Positions 1 through 11,984 are shown, counted from the stretch's first letter. The stretch: DNA of 64,000 nucleotides from Caprella mutica (GCA_947561585.1 CANNZV010000124.1:186001-250000), one strand, 5' to 3'. Numbers and translations: made by a program. The notes: a model not told the origin generated them from the letters alone.

Positions 1-735
1 AAGCAGCCACATCTGACACTGTGCCGATCGGAGATGACACAGATCTGCTCATCCTTCTCATCTACCACGCCAATCTCACTCATGTAACCTCTTCTTCCAA
101 CCAGAGCCAAAGAAGAATGTGAAAACACCACATGCCTGAACATGAAGCTGCAGTTAGGCCCTCATGTATCACACCACAATTTCTTCATATAAGATCTTAT
201 GGGGAAGATACTACTACTCCAGTGCATAGCATTGGCAAGGGAGCTTCCCTCAAAAAAATTAAAACCAATGCGCACTTCCGTGAACAAACGAATATGTTCG
301 ACAGGTGACTAGTGATGATGTTGTAGATGCAGGAGATAAATCCATGTCATGCCCTTACAATGGGTAACCTGAAGAGTCACTAAACGTGTTGCGACATGGA
401 CGTTTCTGCCAGAAGTTCTCGCCTCCAGGTCTTCTCAGCCTATCACCCTCGTCAGCAGCAGCAAAATACCACAGCCTTCGTTTCTACTACCAAGTCAAGA
501 AGTGGTAGGATATTGCAGCTAATGATCTATGGCCAGTCGACTGGGGTTGGCGGGAAATCAATGGAGGACTCGTGCCCGTACAGACATAATTGCCACCAGC
601 ACCACAAGAGCTACTCAAAGTATACGCTGCAACTTCCAGACATACCGCAGCAGTCTGAAGTGCACTTGCAAGAAGCACGACATAGACTGCTCAGCTGCAT
701 GTGGCAACTGTAGATGGTCGGCATGTACGAACTCA
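1..735 (+). pseudogene. Decayed copy of a dispersed arthropod ORF with Cys-rich tail
   Basis: Three plus-strand frames in turn give pieces that fit one protein: ATSDTVPIGDDTDLLILLIY from base 3, then IGKGASLKKIKTNAHFREQ near 220-300, then VDWGWREINGGLVPVQT near 537 and CTCKKHDIDCSAACGNCRW near 660-720. A D-D-T-D-L-L-I-L-L segment followed later by a GIGKG motif and a C-x-C-x(n)-C-x-C tail is a pattern I recall from multi-copy uncharacterised arthropod proteins linked to mobile DNA. The frame breaks several times (stops near 300 and 590), so it is a pseudogene and is truncated by the window start. Family assignment is from memory. Confidence 0.55.
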
Positions 736-756
736 AGCCAAGCCCAGCATATGCTT

Positions 757-1008
757 TATCCACGCTCTGAGCTGGATGGAGTAGTGGAAGAGAACCACTT
801 TGGTTTGTGTTTTCTCTCAGTAAACGGTCCATCCACGCTCTGAGTTGGGTAGAGTGGTGTAAGAGAACCCTATTTGTTTGTGTTTCATCCCAGTACACGC
901 TTCATACACGCTCTGAGCTGGATGGAGTGGTCGAAGAGAACCCCCTTTTATGTGTTTTATCCCAGTACACGCTTCATCCATGCTCTCAGCTGGATGGAGT
1001 GTATTCAT
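757..1008. repeat. 73-bp tandem repeat, about 3.5 copies
   Basis: Repeats start at CACGCTCTGAG (761, 834, 907) and CATGCTCTCAG (979). Spacing is 73, 73 and 72 bp with about 80-90% identity. It directly follows the decayed ORF and may be its 3' untranslated tail. Confidence 0.9.
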
Positions 1009-2072
1009 TTCAATTGATTCCTTGCAACAGAAAATATACTTATAGAACTTTATATCAAAGCCCTAAGTTAGTAAGAAGAGGAAATATTTGAAAATATCAG
1101 GATTATGCAGCCATTTTTGGATAATGGCTGCTATTCGTTTTTTTTGGTCAGGTGTAGCCTATTGAAATGTGTTCCATTGGATTCCTGACCCCAGAAAATG
1201 TGTGTTTGTTACTTAAATTCAAAACCATGTGTCATTTAGAAATTAAGATATTATGAAGAATCAGGTTTATGGAACCTTCCACCACCAGGATTCTTTAAGA
1301 GTTTTTATATGTTATAGTGGACACCTCCATGAACATAAAACAGTTAAAACAAATTCTGTTGCAATTTGTCCGAGGTCATATCAAATAATGACTGTACTAT
1401 AATGCCTATAAAGCATAGAGGATCATCTATGCTTTTATAGCATTATATGCTGTTATCTTGTTAGAACATAGAAATCCGGGCTATAGAAATGATATAACCT
1501 AGGATCAGAATAGGAACACTTGGTTATTTTATGGAATTAGCAAGCAATTTAAAACTTATTTTGACCATTCAATTTCAATATACCAAGTTCATCGAAAATT
1601 GGTGATGAGATGGGACAAGTGACGAGCGTGCTTGACAATGCGAATAACATTTTTGCAGAATATGTAATTTAGTTTGAAAATAACCGGGAGAATTGTACCA
1701 CGCCTCAATACCAAATGAGAGACGTGAATGAACAAAAGAGTCTTACAAAATCTTCAGCACACCAACTGTCAGGTCCTGTTGTGGAGGTTTCCACAATATT
1801 TAATCTAAATGCATCAAACTTAATATTTACACACTTGTTCTTTTATTATTTTATTTATGCATACTGTTTATTACTTAAGTTATTCGTAAATTATCATCCG
1901 AACATATATCTTAAGCCACTAATCGCTATACATTTCCCTTGGGCCTTAGTAATTTTCTCAGTAGACTCGTGACATTACCCAAATCAAATATTCATAAAAT
2001 TTTAACTAGGTACCCAGGTTATACTGGACGTAATATTTCAACTTACAGTAGCCAGTACTGCAGTACATACAA
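1009..2072. other. Non-coding AT-rich stretch with a hairpin
   Basis: No gene recognised. The only structure I see is a near-perfect inverted repeat at 1399-1446 (arms about 21 nt, loop about 6 nt; ATAATGC...GCATTAT ends). Short open frames at 1715-2226 have no recognisable features. Confidence 0.6.
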
Positions 2073-2824
2073 GGTTTATATACACTATAAGGTTAACCTG
2101 ACGAGCAAAGTGTACGACAATGCTCCGCATATTAGATATTATAGCAACCTCATAATTCTCGTACGCCATTTTCTGCCAGACGTACGATTGTCGGGCACCC
2201 AAGCCGATAATAAAGCATGCAAATGAACAAGTTATTAACTGTATATCTATATTTTACCCGTTTTTTGACAAAAATTTTGTGAATATTAAGAGAAAAATTG
2301 AATACCTTGCTATATCAGACACTCTCTTCACTCAATATTTATTATTTTCCATAATAATTACCGAATTGGAATTGATAAGTGACGTAACTAAATATAGTTG
2401 GATATGGTACCTAGCTGTTTTTAACTCGCATTTTAGATGATTTGTGAGAAATGGTTACTAACTACATATTCAAAATCCTCTATGGCAATAATTATTCATT
2501 ATTTATCGTTACATACTAAATAGTAATAGTCAAATTAAGTCCATGCTATTGATAAACACCTATCAACCTACCTATATGAGTATAGTATTATACTTTCTAT
2601 AGGTCGTTAGTATACCTAATTGACGTACTTTTCATGTTTTTTAAGTACTTAGATAGACAAATATCCATTTCATTAAGTTTAAAATAGAATAAAAGGTTGA
2701 CATTATTGAAATCTATAGAGACTTTGGTGCCCGGACGAGAATTATGAGGTTGCTATAATATCTAATATGCGGAACATTGTCGTACACTTTGCTCGTCTGG
2801 TTAACCTTATAGTGTATATAAACC
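2073..2824. mobile_element. Element with 90-bp inverted arms (MITE-like)
   Basis: Bases 2073-2162 and 2735-2824 are inverted copies with about two mismatches in 90 (outer ends GGTTTATATACACTATAAGG). Further inward a 12-14 base match (CGGGCACC) resumes after a 29-base insertion in the left arm. The 570-bp centre has no coding capacity. It is probably a non-autonomous DNA transposon or foldback element. Confidence 0.75.
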
Positions 2825-2983
2825 ATGGTCGGTATGGTAACCGACGCCAAGTCTGACGCCCCACTAGACCGACAAAATTTATTTCAATTCAAAATCAAAA
2901 AATAAAACAAAGATGTAACTGTCTGACTATGGGGCGTCGGACTAATTGAGCTTCGGACTAGCCGCTTTCTGTAGTAAGAAGAA

Positions 2984-4622
2984 CAGTAGTGGCCAAAATA
3001 TAAGGGTAGGCAAGAACAAGTTATCTAAATCATTAATTTCATAAAAAGTAAAAAACACACATCATTGAATTTTTGCACGTAATTTCATATAGAGCTCTTA
3101 TGTATTAGTACGAAATTTCAAAGCATTTGGACAAATATTCTAGCAAAAGTTTTATATTTCACTTCAAACACTAAATTTTGCTCTGGCCAAAAGTTAAGGG
3201 TAGTCATCATAAGCTTTAAAATATTCCCGAATAGGAATAATGGCAATAATTCTTTGCTATATCACTTCAATACATCTCCTACCACAAAATTCTACTAATT
3301 TTGCTTAAAATGAAGGAGTTATCCATCTTATATTCATCCTCCAGAAATGTCCACAACTTTTCCACAATTGTTGAGTTTTTTCTCTCAAGTACAGTCTCCA
3401 ATTGTATTTTTTGTAAATTGTAAATTTCTATTGACATATGAAGGTCCAAAAGGATTGTGCAACCATGGCCTATTTAACTATAGTTAAGTATAGTTAAGTA
3501 GGCCATGGTGCAACATATTGTGGCTCAGCATAAACAGTATGGAGTTATTGATTCAAAACCGAAGAATGGTAGACTTCCACTTCTCAAAGCATTGCTGAGA
3601 GAAGATCATGCAACTCTTCAAAGTAGCTTGAAGATAGTTTCATCACTTCTGGTCAAATTTCTCGTGAGATAGGTTTCATGTCTGATGGTACGGTTCTCCG
3701 GTCTACTTTTTCGCTTCGACTTCAACAAGTTGGTTTGCAATCATTTGTCCCTGCACCGAAACTTTTAATCTCTAAAAAGCAACGGAAAGTGTTACTTATG
3801 TTTTGTCATGAGTATGTCGTTTGGTCGATTGATCATAGGTCGAAAGTACATTCTAGTGATGAATGAAAGAAAATTAGCTATCTTTGGTTCTAATGGGAAA
3901 GTACGAATTAAACGTAAAGTGGAGGAAATGTTAACTCTGAACTGCGTCAACAAAACAGTTAAGTTCGGAGGAGGAGTAACTGTAGAAGTATAAAACAGCT
4001 CTCTCGTCAACACTCAATATACTCTCCCCTATCAACAAGCAGCTGACCCTCCACCGCCGGGTTTCAAGCAGGACAACGTACTCTACTACTCATATAAAAA
4101 AAATTGAGCCTTATTATAATATGAAGAAATTGCTCAAATGAACTGGCCTTCACAGAGCCCTGACCTCAATCAAATTGAGAATGTTTGGTTGATAATTGTA
4201 GACTGTACTCGAGAAGAAACACAACAAATGAGGAAGAATTATGGACCCTTCTGGAGGAAGAATATAAAATGGATAACTCCTTCACTTTAAGCAAAACTAG
4301 TAGAATTTTGTGGTAGAAGATTTATTATTGATATTGGAAAGAATTATTCCACAAAGTAATAATTATGTTAATTTCCAATATCCGGGAATATTTCAAAGTT
4401 TATGATAGCTACCCTTAACTTTTGGCCAAAGCAAAATTTATTGGTAGAAGTGAAATTGGAACTATTGTATTGCTAGAATATTTGTCCAAATGCTTTGAAA
4501 TTTCATACGAATACATATGAGCTCTATATGAAAATAGCTGCAAAATTTCAATAATGTATGTTTTGTACTTTTTATGAAATTAAAGATTTAGCTAACTTTC
4601 CCTTATATTTTGGCCACTACTG
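2984..4622 (+). mobile_element. Tc1-like transposon with long IR/DR ends, transposase broken
   Basis: The ends are inverted repeats of about 240 bp that start CAGTAGTGGCCAAAATATAAG (right copy 4602-4622). Each contains a second inner repeat (CTGGCCAAAAGTTAAGGG near 3182 and its complement near 4412-4432), the IR/DR arrangement of Tc1 relatives. The plus-strand interior has Tc1 transposase pieces in shifting frames: HIVAQHKQYGVID near 3512, CHEYVVWSIDH near 3803, GSNGKVRIKRKVEEML near 3890, and WPSQSPDLNQIENVW near 4144. Frameshifts and stops make it inactive. A TA follows the right end. Confidence 0.88.
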
Positions 4623-4762
4623 TATGTAGGTATATCTACTCTTTCTTTCCGAAGATACTTCTATAAAAAATAGAGGATGGTGACAGTTGTGATTGTTTCG
4701 AGGTGTGCTTCATAGACACCAGTGTGGTCTTCTTCCATTTGAGGCAGTTCATTGACTATATA

Positions 4763-6061
4763 CAGGGTTCGGAAAAACTTCCCGATCAAATTTTATTTTT
4801 TAAATTAAAGATGTTATTTATTCACTAAATTTATCCATTTATATCTCATTCTCTTCGTATAATCATATACTTTAATCTTCCAGTTCAAATTTTTTAAATT
4901 TACATTGTCTTTTGTAAAAATGAGTCAACATGAGGCTATTATTCAGCTACACTGCACGAGGAAGACAAACACAGATATTGCTAAGCTGTTAAAAGCACCG
5001 AAATCGACGGTTAAGGATGCTGTTAAACGCTACCAAGAATTGGAGATAACAGGTGATCGACCCAGGTGTTGACGACCTCGCACTGCACGCACTCCAACCA
5101 AAATCAAAGCCATTAGGGAGCGGATAAGGAGGAACCCCAAGCGAAGCACGAGAAAGATGGCTAAGAGTATGGATATCGACCAAAAAAGTGTGAGAACCAT
5201 TGTCAAAAAAGACCTCAAGTTGTCCCCCTTCAAAATGATCAACATGCAACAGCTCACGGACTTGCAGAAACAGAAGAGGCTGGACAGATCAAAAATTCTT
5301 TTGAATGCAATTAAAGATGGCACGCAGGCTGGTGAGATCGTCTTTTTCGGATGAGAAAATGTTCACTGTGGAGGCCAAATTCCATTCCCAGAACGACAGA
5401 ATTTTGTCAGAAAGTGCTGACAGTATCCCTCCATCCGTAAAGACTGTTTTCCGTCGCCAAAAGCCTGCCTCTGTGATGGTTTAGGCTATCATCTCTGAGA
5501 GTTGGAGATCACCTTTCATTTTCATCGAAGAAGGCGCTAAAGTTAACGCAAAATTGTTTATCGAGGATATTTTGACTCCAGGACAAGTCGATATGAAGAA
5601 GGACTTCAAGGACAGGCCTTTTACCTTTCAACAAGACGTTGCGTCCTCGCATACAGCGAACAAAACTCAAGATTGGTGTGAGCGTCACTTTCCTGCGTTT
5701 TGAGGAAGGAATTGTGGCCTCCTTCAACGCCGATCCTGAACCCTCTGGACTTTTGTGTGTGGTCCATCTTGGAGAAGGAAGCGTGCGCTACAGCTCCTGA
5801 TTGTACGGAATTTCTGAAGAAGTCCCTCGAGCGACAATGGGCCAAAATTTTCCAAGAAACGTTCCGTGCCGCAGTAAAGAGCTTCAGAGGTAGACTCGAG
5901 ATAGTAATCGCCGCCAATGGTGGTCATTTTGAAAAATGATTGGTAGAACTGTTAAATGGGTAATTATTGAGATATTGTGTAATAAGTTTTGTTTTATTTC
6001 ATCCATCACAACTCATTAAATTAACATTTTTATATAATTGGTGACTTTCTCCGCACCCTGT
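4763..6061 (+). mobile_element. maT-type mariner transposon, degraded transposase
   Basis: The ends are CAGGGTTCGGAAAAACTT at the left and its diverged complement (CTCCGCACCCTG) at the right. The plus-strand transposase starts at ATG 4920 (MSQHEAIIQLHC) with an HTH region. Catalytic pieces are FSDEKMFTVEAKF near 5343 (read across a frame change), FQQDVASSHT near 5627 and LNPLDFCVWSILEK near 5740. Spacing between the second and third Asp is about 37, the DD37D signature of maT mariners. TGA near 5070, TAG near 5483 and frameshifts near 5340 and 5700 inactivate it. Confidence 0.88.
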
Positions 6062-6751
6062 TTGCGTTCCACTCAATTTACAGATTATATATGATTATTA
6101 TTTGACATTCTATCACTAAAAATTCAATCATTTAAAGGAAACTAACTGCACAAATTCCCACAAACAAGTTACTCTAATCCACAGAAAGGTAAAGTAAAGG
6201 TACGTGTTGCATTCAGCGATTATCACTCAGTAATCATCGCCCAGCAATTATTACTGAGCACTAGCTCAAGGCTATTTCTATGAGGCTGTTATGTAGTGAT
6301 CGATTATCGCTGAGAACTATTTCAATGTATTCCTATTGCTGGGCTGTATCTGTAATTATTCGCTAAGAGTTTATTCAAGTTATTCAATTTATATTGTATG
6401 TTATTGTTTCTACTATGTAACTAATTCGCCATGCAATGAATTTACTATGCCATCAATTTACTATGCGATGAATTTACCCGTTATGAATTTTACACTGACC
6501 CGGAAAAGATTCGGGTTCGGAAACCGAAAAAAGGTTCGCGCGCCCACCTCTGCTCATCAGTCATCGGGGAATGCTAGTAACTATGCTGCATATGTGAGGA
6601 TTGTTTGACTTTCCATTCTAACTTTGTGGTGTCTAAAATAGAATTCCTCGAGATTTAGAATATGTATATTTATGTGGGATATTTAAAATAATCGTCTAAA
6701 TCCTTTAGTTTGATTTTATTTCCTTTAATTTATTTGTTTATGTAATAACAG
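6062..6751. other. Non-coding gap between mariner and MSH6 fragment
   Basis: AT-rich sequence. A motif of the type CAGTAATCATCGCCCAGCAA recurs in diverged form between about 6210 and 6350, suggesting a small decayed repeat. No gene recognised; the open frame at 6336-6608 has no recognisable domain. Confidence 0.5.
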
Positions 6752-7113
6752 GAAGCTTCTCCCCTCAAGAGAAATGTGACTTATCTCTTAGTTGTCTCGG
6801 TGCTGTAACTTGGTATCTGAAGCAGTGCTTCCTTCACCACCAACTACTCACAACTCAGCAGTTTGAAGAGTATCTTCCTCCTGATAAGGTTTGCGATGGT
6901 GAAACTGTAGGTAAGCTGAGGTTCAGTCAACGTACGATGGTCATTGACGGGAACACTGCCAATAATTTAGAGTTGCTCTGCAATGATTCCGACGGAGGAG
7001 TGCAAGGTACTCTCTTTTCTGTTTTGTATCACACGGTCACTCCCATGGGTGAGAGGCTACTCCAACAATGGCTCCTCACGCCTCTCATGGATCATGAACA
7101 AAAACGCTATTAA
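6752..7113 (+). pseudogene. Truncated MSH6-like (MutS homologue 6) fragment
   Basis: A plus-strand frame opens after an acceptor-like AACAG at 6751 and runs 120 codons to TAA at 7111-7113. It reads SLSCLGAVTWYLKQCFLHHQ, FEEYLPPDK, MVIDGNTANNLELLCN, GGVQGTLFSVLYHTVTPMGE and RLLQQWLLTPL. This matches the MutS domain III region of MSH6 (motifs of the type LGA-YLK, F-EY-P, VLD--TL-NLE, GT-L, T-GKRLLKQWL-APL). MSH6 repairs mismatches as a dimer with MSH2. Here the frame stops right after the LLTPL segment, before the core and ATPase domains, and no flanking MSH6 exons are seen. It is either a pseudogene fragment or a piece captured among transposons. A single live exon is less likely because there is no clear donor. 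Confidence 0.7.
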
Positions 7114-7367
7114 ACGTAACATAACTCTCATCGGGATTATTGGAAAAGTATTGTGCTTGGACAACAATGCAATAGAACAATAGTCTTACGAATTTTAGAA
7201 TCAATATATATACATAAATTAAAACTTAATAAAAATTTCATCGAAACGGGTTTTGTACTTTCAATAATCAAAAGATAAAACAATTATTCTTCCCTCTTTT
7301 TTAGCTGTTAATTGTTAAATATAATTTCACTTTTAAGTTTCAATGCATAGAACATACAATTTTAGGC

Positions 7368-8420
7368 GGGTCACTAGGAATATACTATATTTTATATGGT
7401 ATCCGGCGGATTCTCCGAATACGAATTTGCCGAAACCCAAATTTGTCGAAAACGAATTCGCCGAAAGTCAAATTTACCGAAACACTTATTTAAAACCAAA
7501 TGTAAAAATATACAAAAATTTATTGAAAAGAAACGAAATAATGAAATCATAACCCTTAGTCACACTAAAATTAATCCTTTAATTATTCTCTCTAACTGTT
7601 AATCTTTGTACCACTAAATGATTCTTTGTCTTTGATCTCATTTTAAAGTCGTTCAAGCTTTATTCAGTCAGTCAGCTTTGGGTGCATGTAATATTTCATT
7701 AATTTGAGAGTTTGGTTTGTCTTTAGATTGTGTGTTACTATAACGTGTTTATTCCTTTTTTGTGAATAATCCATTTATAGTGCTTTGTTTTAATGCAGGA
7801 ATGATATATATCACGGCGAGTTAAATAAACTACATGTAAACAACTTTGTGTGATTACTTAACTAAAATTCTTTGTGTAATTACGCATATAGAGCACGCAT
7901 GAGATTCATATTTTGAATTCAGTTGTAAATAGTACTCAATACAGATGGTGTGTCGTGGCTGACATATTAATATTTATTGCATTTATAATATAAAATTGTT
8001 TGTAATGAATAACATAATTATTCATTATGTTTAAATCTTCCCAATATACCTTTGGCTTTAACGATGCTTGCATGAACAAATTTGTTTCTGTTAAAAACAT
8101 TGATTTCTATTAACTTTTATTTGTAATGCTAATTAGCGGAACACAAATTTATATAGCAATAGTAATGTCACATTCACATAAGAAATGTTTTTTTTTATGC
8201 ATCAGCATAAGATATAATGATGAGAACTACAGAGTTCCACAGAATGTTCTTTTAAATACATTACTTTCGGCAAATCCGTATTTCGGAAAATTGAGTTTCG
8301 ACAAATTTGGGATTCGGAAAATCCGTTCCGACAAATTAGTTTTCGGAAAATCCGTTTTGGCGAATTAGTTTTCGGAAAATTTGGTTTCGCCAATTCGTTT
8401 TCGGGAAATCAGCCTAGACC
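7368..8420. mobile_element. Element bounded by inverted arrays of a TTCGG/CCGAA motif
   Basis: At the left (7400-7490) about five units such as GAATTCGCCGAAAGTCAAAT recur every 17-19 bases. At the right (8265-8405) about seven units recur in inverted orientation (TTTCGGAAAATCCGTTTT type). Outer ends are GGGTCACTAGG and CCTAGACCC. The 780-bp interior is AT-rich with no coding signal. It is probably a non-autonomous transposon with subterminal repeats; the class is unknown. Confidence 0.65.
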
Positions 8421-8892
8421 CATTTTATATATATGCGTCCTTTAATTTTAATTTCTTGTTTAATCTTGTCATAAGACTCAATAATTTTATCTTTATAGAA
8501 TTTAACTTTTAAGTACAACAAATTTTTAAATGATTGTATTTCCTTAATGTATAAAAGTCAACAATGAAAGGAATAAATTATTTCATATTTCAGTTCCTGA
8601 AGATGACTATCACTTATACATAGGTAGTTGGAACGTCAAAATATTCTTGCGAGTAAATATTTTTTAAGAGCTATAATTTTGATCAAAAATATATTCTTCC
8701 AAAATTATTTATTTTAGTTCAGTTATATAAATATTTAGCATTCCTGTTAACCTTTTTTTATACTATATTACACAATACACATGCATGTTCATGTACAACT
8801 GAACGTTAATGATTTCAAATGTTTGAAATTTGTTGCAAACAAAATAAGAACTATCAAAGAAGGTAATGGAAATGATGACACTACATATTACA

Positions 8893-9440
8893 GGTAAATC
8901 CCTTACAGCGGACGATCTTTGAACGGAAACCTCCCTGTCAAGGACAAAGATTGTCCGTTCTAGCGGACTGCAGCTCGCTACAACGACCTATTTAAATTAT
9001 AAGATTTGACATATTTTTTATCCGTCGACCAAGTATCTAGTCAAACATTTATTATATTTAGTGGTATTGCAATTTACAAAATTACTTTAATGTATAGGTA
9101 TTTTGATCTAGTTACACTTTCCCAATAAATTGTCTTTGATTATAGAAAGTATATGTGTAACTATTCTATATTATAGAATAGTTACTGTTATACATACCTT
9201 ATTATTTTGTACATTTAAATAAATGAGTTATATAAATATTATAAGATTTTAATTAAAATTTTCATTTAATAATTAGAGATTGTTTACTTTCATTAACGAT
9301 TATTTGAAATGTTGTTAAAGAAAACTTGCAAAGTTTAAATCCCTAACTGAAGTAAAAGCCGAGTCCGCCATAGCGCCCATTGATCGGCATAGAGGACGCT
9401 TTTCCGGTATAAGACCTGTCCGTTGTAAAGGATTTACCTG
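8893..9440. mobile_element. pogo/Tigger-like MITE with TA target site
   Basis: Left end CAGGTAAATCCCTTACAGCG and right end, read inverted, CAGGTAAATCCTTTACAACG. Both ends are flanked by TA. The interior has short GGACGATCTTTG/GTCCGTTC-type palindromic remnants and no coding sequence. Confidence 0.75.
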
Positions 9441-9714
9441 TATTTGAATTACTAATTCAAATACAAATAATTTTATTCTATTCCTCATAAATTGTGGGAA
9501 TTATAATGGTTATTGCTATTAACCTAGTATTAAGTTCAAACTATGTAATATGTAAATGTTATCGTTCCTTTTACCAAATATCAGTAATTGAATTCTTTAT
9601 TCAAGTGGCGTCAAGATTTATAATAAGTTGCCTCTGGTTGTCCAAAAAAGCCTCTTATTTTATTTTTCCTGCTAAAGTTGTTTTTTACATTTTATCCATA
9701 TTTCTCAGGTGATA
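9441..9714. other. Short non-coding gap
   Basis: AT-rich sequence with one open frame (9494-9712) made mostly of hydrophobic AT-driven codons. No recognisable domain and no gene call. Confidence 0.5.
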
Positions 9715-10476
9715 CGTGGATAACAGGCTTGGGAGATTCTTTTGACATCAATGTGGATCCAGCTGTTCGCTATACTAAGCAGTAGCAGATAAAAATAATC
9801 GAATCGTACTTTGTCTGATGAGTAGAGATTTTGGTGGGAGCAATGTACCTGATAGAAGGACAATTCAACTGTTTATTACACAATTTGACGAGATGGAAAT
9901 TGTGGCATATACCCATAAAGGCCGCAGGATTGACTTCGTTCAGCCATCATTCCTGAGAATATTCAGATTTGCGAGAACACCTTGAGGAATCCCCAGAAAA
10001 TCAACTTGCCGCCTCTCACAAGAAACTGGCATTTCGAGAACATCTGTTATGGGAATTGCTTGTAATGACCTTAAGCTCTTTCCCAACAAAATCCAGCTCA
10101 GGCAAAGTCAAACTGATCGCAATAAAGCAGAACGAAAAACATTTTATGAGAGAATCAGTCAGAAGGCTCGCTACCACTTCAGTGGGGGATTCCTCATGGT
10201 GTTCTCGCAAATCTAAATATTCTCAGGAATGATGACTGAACAATGTCTATCATTGTGGCCTTTATGAGTATCTACCACACTTCCCATCACCTTAAATTGC
10301 ACAATAAACCGTTGAGTTGTCTTTCTAGCAGGTACATTGATTCCGCAAAAATCTCTATTCATCAGAAGAAAGGATTTTGAGGCAAAGTACGATTCGATGA
10401 TTTTCATTCGCTCTTGCATAGTTGATTTGGATCCGTATTGATGCCAAAAGAATCTATCACCTGAGAAATATGTCAA
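9715..10476. mobile_element. Foldback pair of transposase 5' ends (DUF4817/HTH type)
   Basis: The region 9720-9995 and the complement of 10188-10470 are diverged inverted copies. The minus-strand copy is open (MQERMKIIESYFASKSFLLM, then FCGINVPARKTTQRFIVQF and GSVVDTHKGHNDR), the HTH segment found at the N-terminus of many insect Tc/mariner-type transposases. The plus-strand copy has stops in that part. Between the arms the plus strand continues the same protein (KSTCRLSQETGISRTSV, NDLKLFPNKIQLRQSQTD, NKAERKTFYERI). The unit is one truncated element plus an inverted copy of its own 5' end. Confidence 0.75.
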
Positions 10477-11977
10477 TAAAACACAAATTTGGGATGAAAA
10501 ATAAAATTGGGCGCTTTCTTTGAACTACCCTGTAGAATTATTAAACTAGAGTTCAAAGTTTCTCATCGACTTCTATTGCTAATTTAGAATTAAGTAAAAC
10601 ACTGTTAAAATTGACCATTTTATTGCTCAAGTTATAGTGTTAACATTTATGATTAATATTCACATTTATTGTCATGCTCTCATACAATCAATAAAGTAAG
10701 CCAGAAATTCACAATAGAATGTTCCTGATTTAAAATTCCATACACTCACGCCTACCTACTTATTCTTTCATTCATTTTAAACATTCTAGAAGACGGAGGA
10801 AAGTCATAGAATGACTATTTTAATTAGTTAGTTTTCTTATTCCCAATTAATACTTCATTACAGTAGTCTGTTATTAATTAGTTGTGGACAAATGTAAAAG
10901 TTTTTTCTTTAGAAGTGACTATCATTCTCTTAAAAGAATATCTTTCGCTAGTTTTAATAATTCATCTAAAACAGAAAAAGAAACCAAATATATATAAACA
11001 CTATATTTTAAGAATGAACAATACTATTAGCTATAATAAACTGTAGCCAAACATAATAGAAAGTATAAGTAAAACTATGTACTCGGGTTCACAGACCTGA
11101 GATCACACTAATTTCCGATTGATACGATAATTTCCAATTCAATATTATATACATAATAGGAATATTCTAGGTGAATTTACACATTTTCCGATAGTAAATG
11201 CGTTAACAATTTAAAGTTACGTTATACGATCCACTGTGGTTGCCCTGGCAGTGATGGAGTGGTAAACCTATTGGCTAAAATATAAAGCTAAATTCTGCAC
11301 ATCAAAACCTATTCATTGACTTCAATAACAGATAGTAGACCCTCCATTAATGCTGGAGAGTATTTAATTACATTCTGCTCAATTTGCGAGTGAAAATAGA
11401 ATAGCACCAAAGTCAGCTAGATTGAGAGTAACTGAAACATAAGCCTTTGTTAGAAAACAACTTAGAATAACACAAAAAACATTCCTGCACTATCAAATGT
11501 TCCAAAAAATGGCACAACACTAACATCGTAAAGAAAAAAAAAACTAATAGAGCGGAGAATACATACCGAGACTAGGTTCTATGAACTTTGCATTTAGGTA
11601 AATTATTAGCAAGGCATCTGAAATACTTAAATACATGACTAAAGGTTAAAGTACAGTAGTCGATAATTTATGGATAAAGAATTCAAAGGCACGTTTACAA
11701 ATGTCTCCACTAATGATATCAAACGAGTAGGTTTTTGGTAGGAAGCCCAATGAAATTACATGGTTTTATTGATGTTCCTTACTGATAGAGTAGTTAAGAT
11801 ATTACTAGAAGACGATTTTGGAAGCCAATGTGAAGGCATACTTTATAATATCATCCTTTGGAAGAACAGTCAAGACAAAGATTGCAATCTAAAGTTAAAA
11901 CAAATGATCATTCGACTTTTAGTGGAGCATTAAAGACTCCACTTCCTCTTAATATTGGATGGATGTAGATTTCACGC

Positions 11978-11984
11978 TCAGCCG
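11978..11984 (-). CDS. trol: Candidate terminal coding end of trol (option 2)
   Basis: A better acceptor (TATATTTTCAG) at 11985 joins the phase 2 donor to give AG|C GGC TGA, so the protein would end just after the last laminin G cysteine as Cys-Ser-Ser-Gly. An AATAAA on the minus strand (TTTATT at 11765-11770) lies about 210 bases beyond. A short tail after the last LG cysteine is usual for perlecans. The remainder down to about 11.75 kb would be 3' UTR. Confidence 0.35.

Noticed and set aside
1715..2226. Two overlapping plus-strand open frames
   Set aside because: Hydrophobic AT-rich translation and overlap with the arm of the inverted-repeat element. Not supported as genes.
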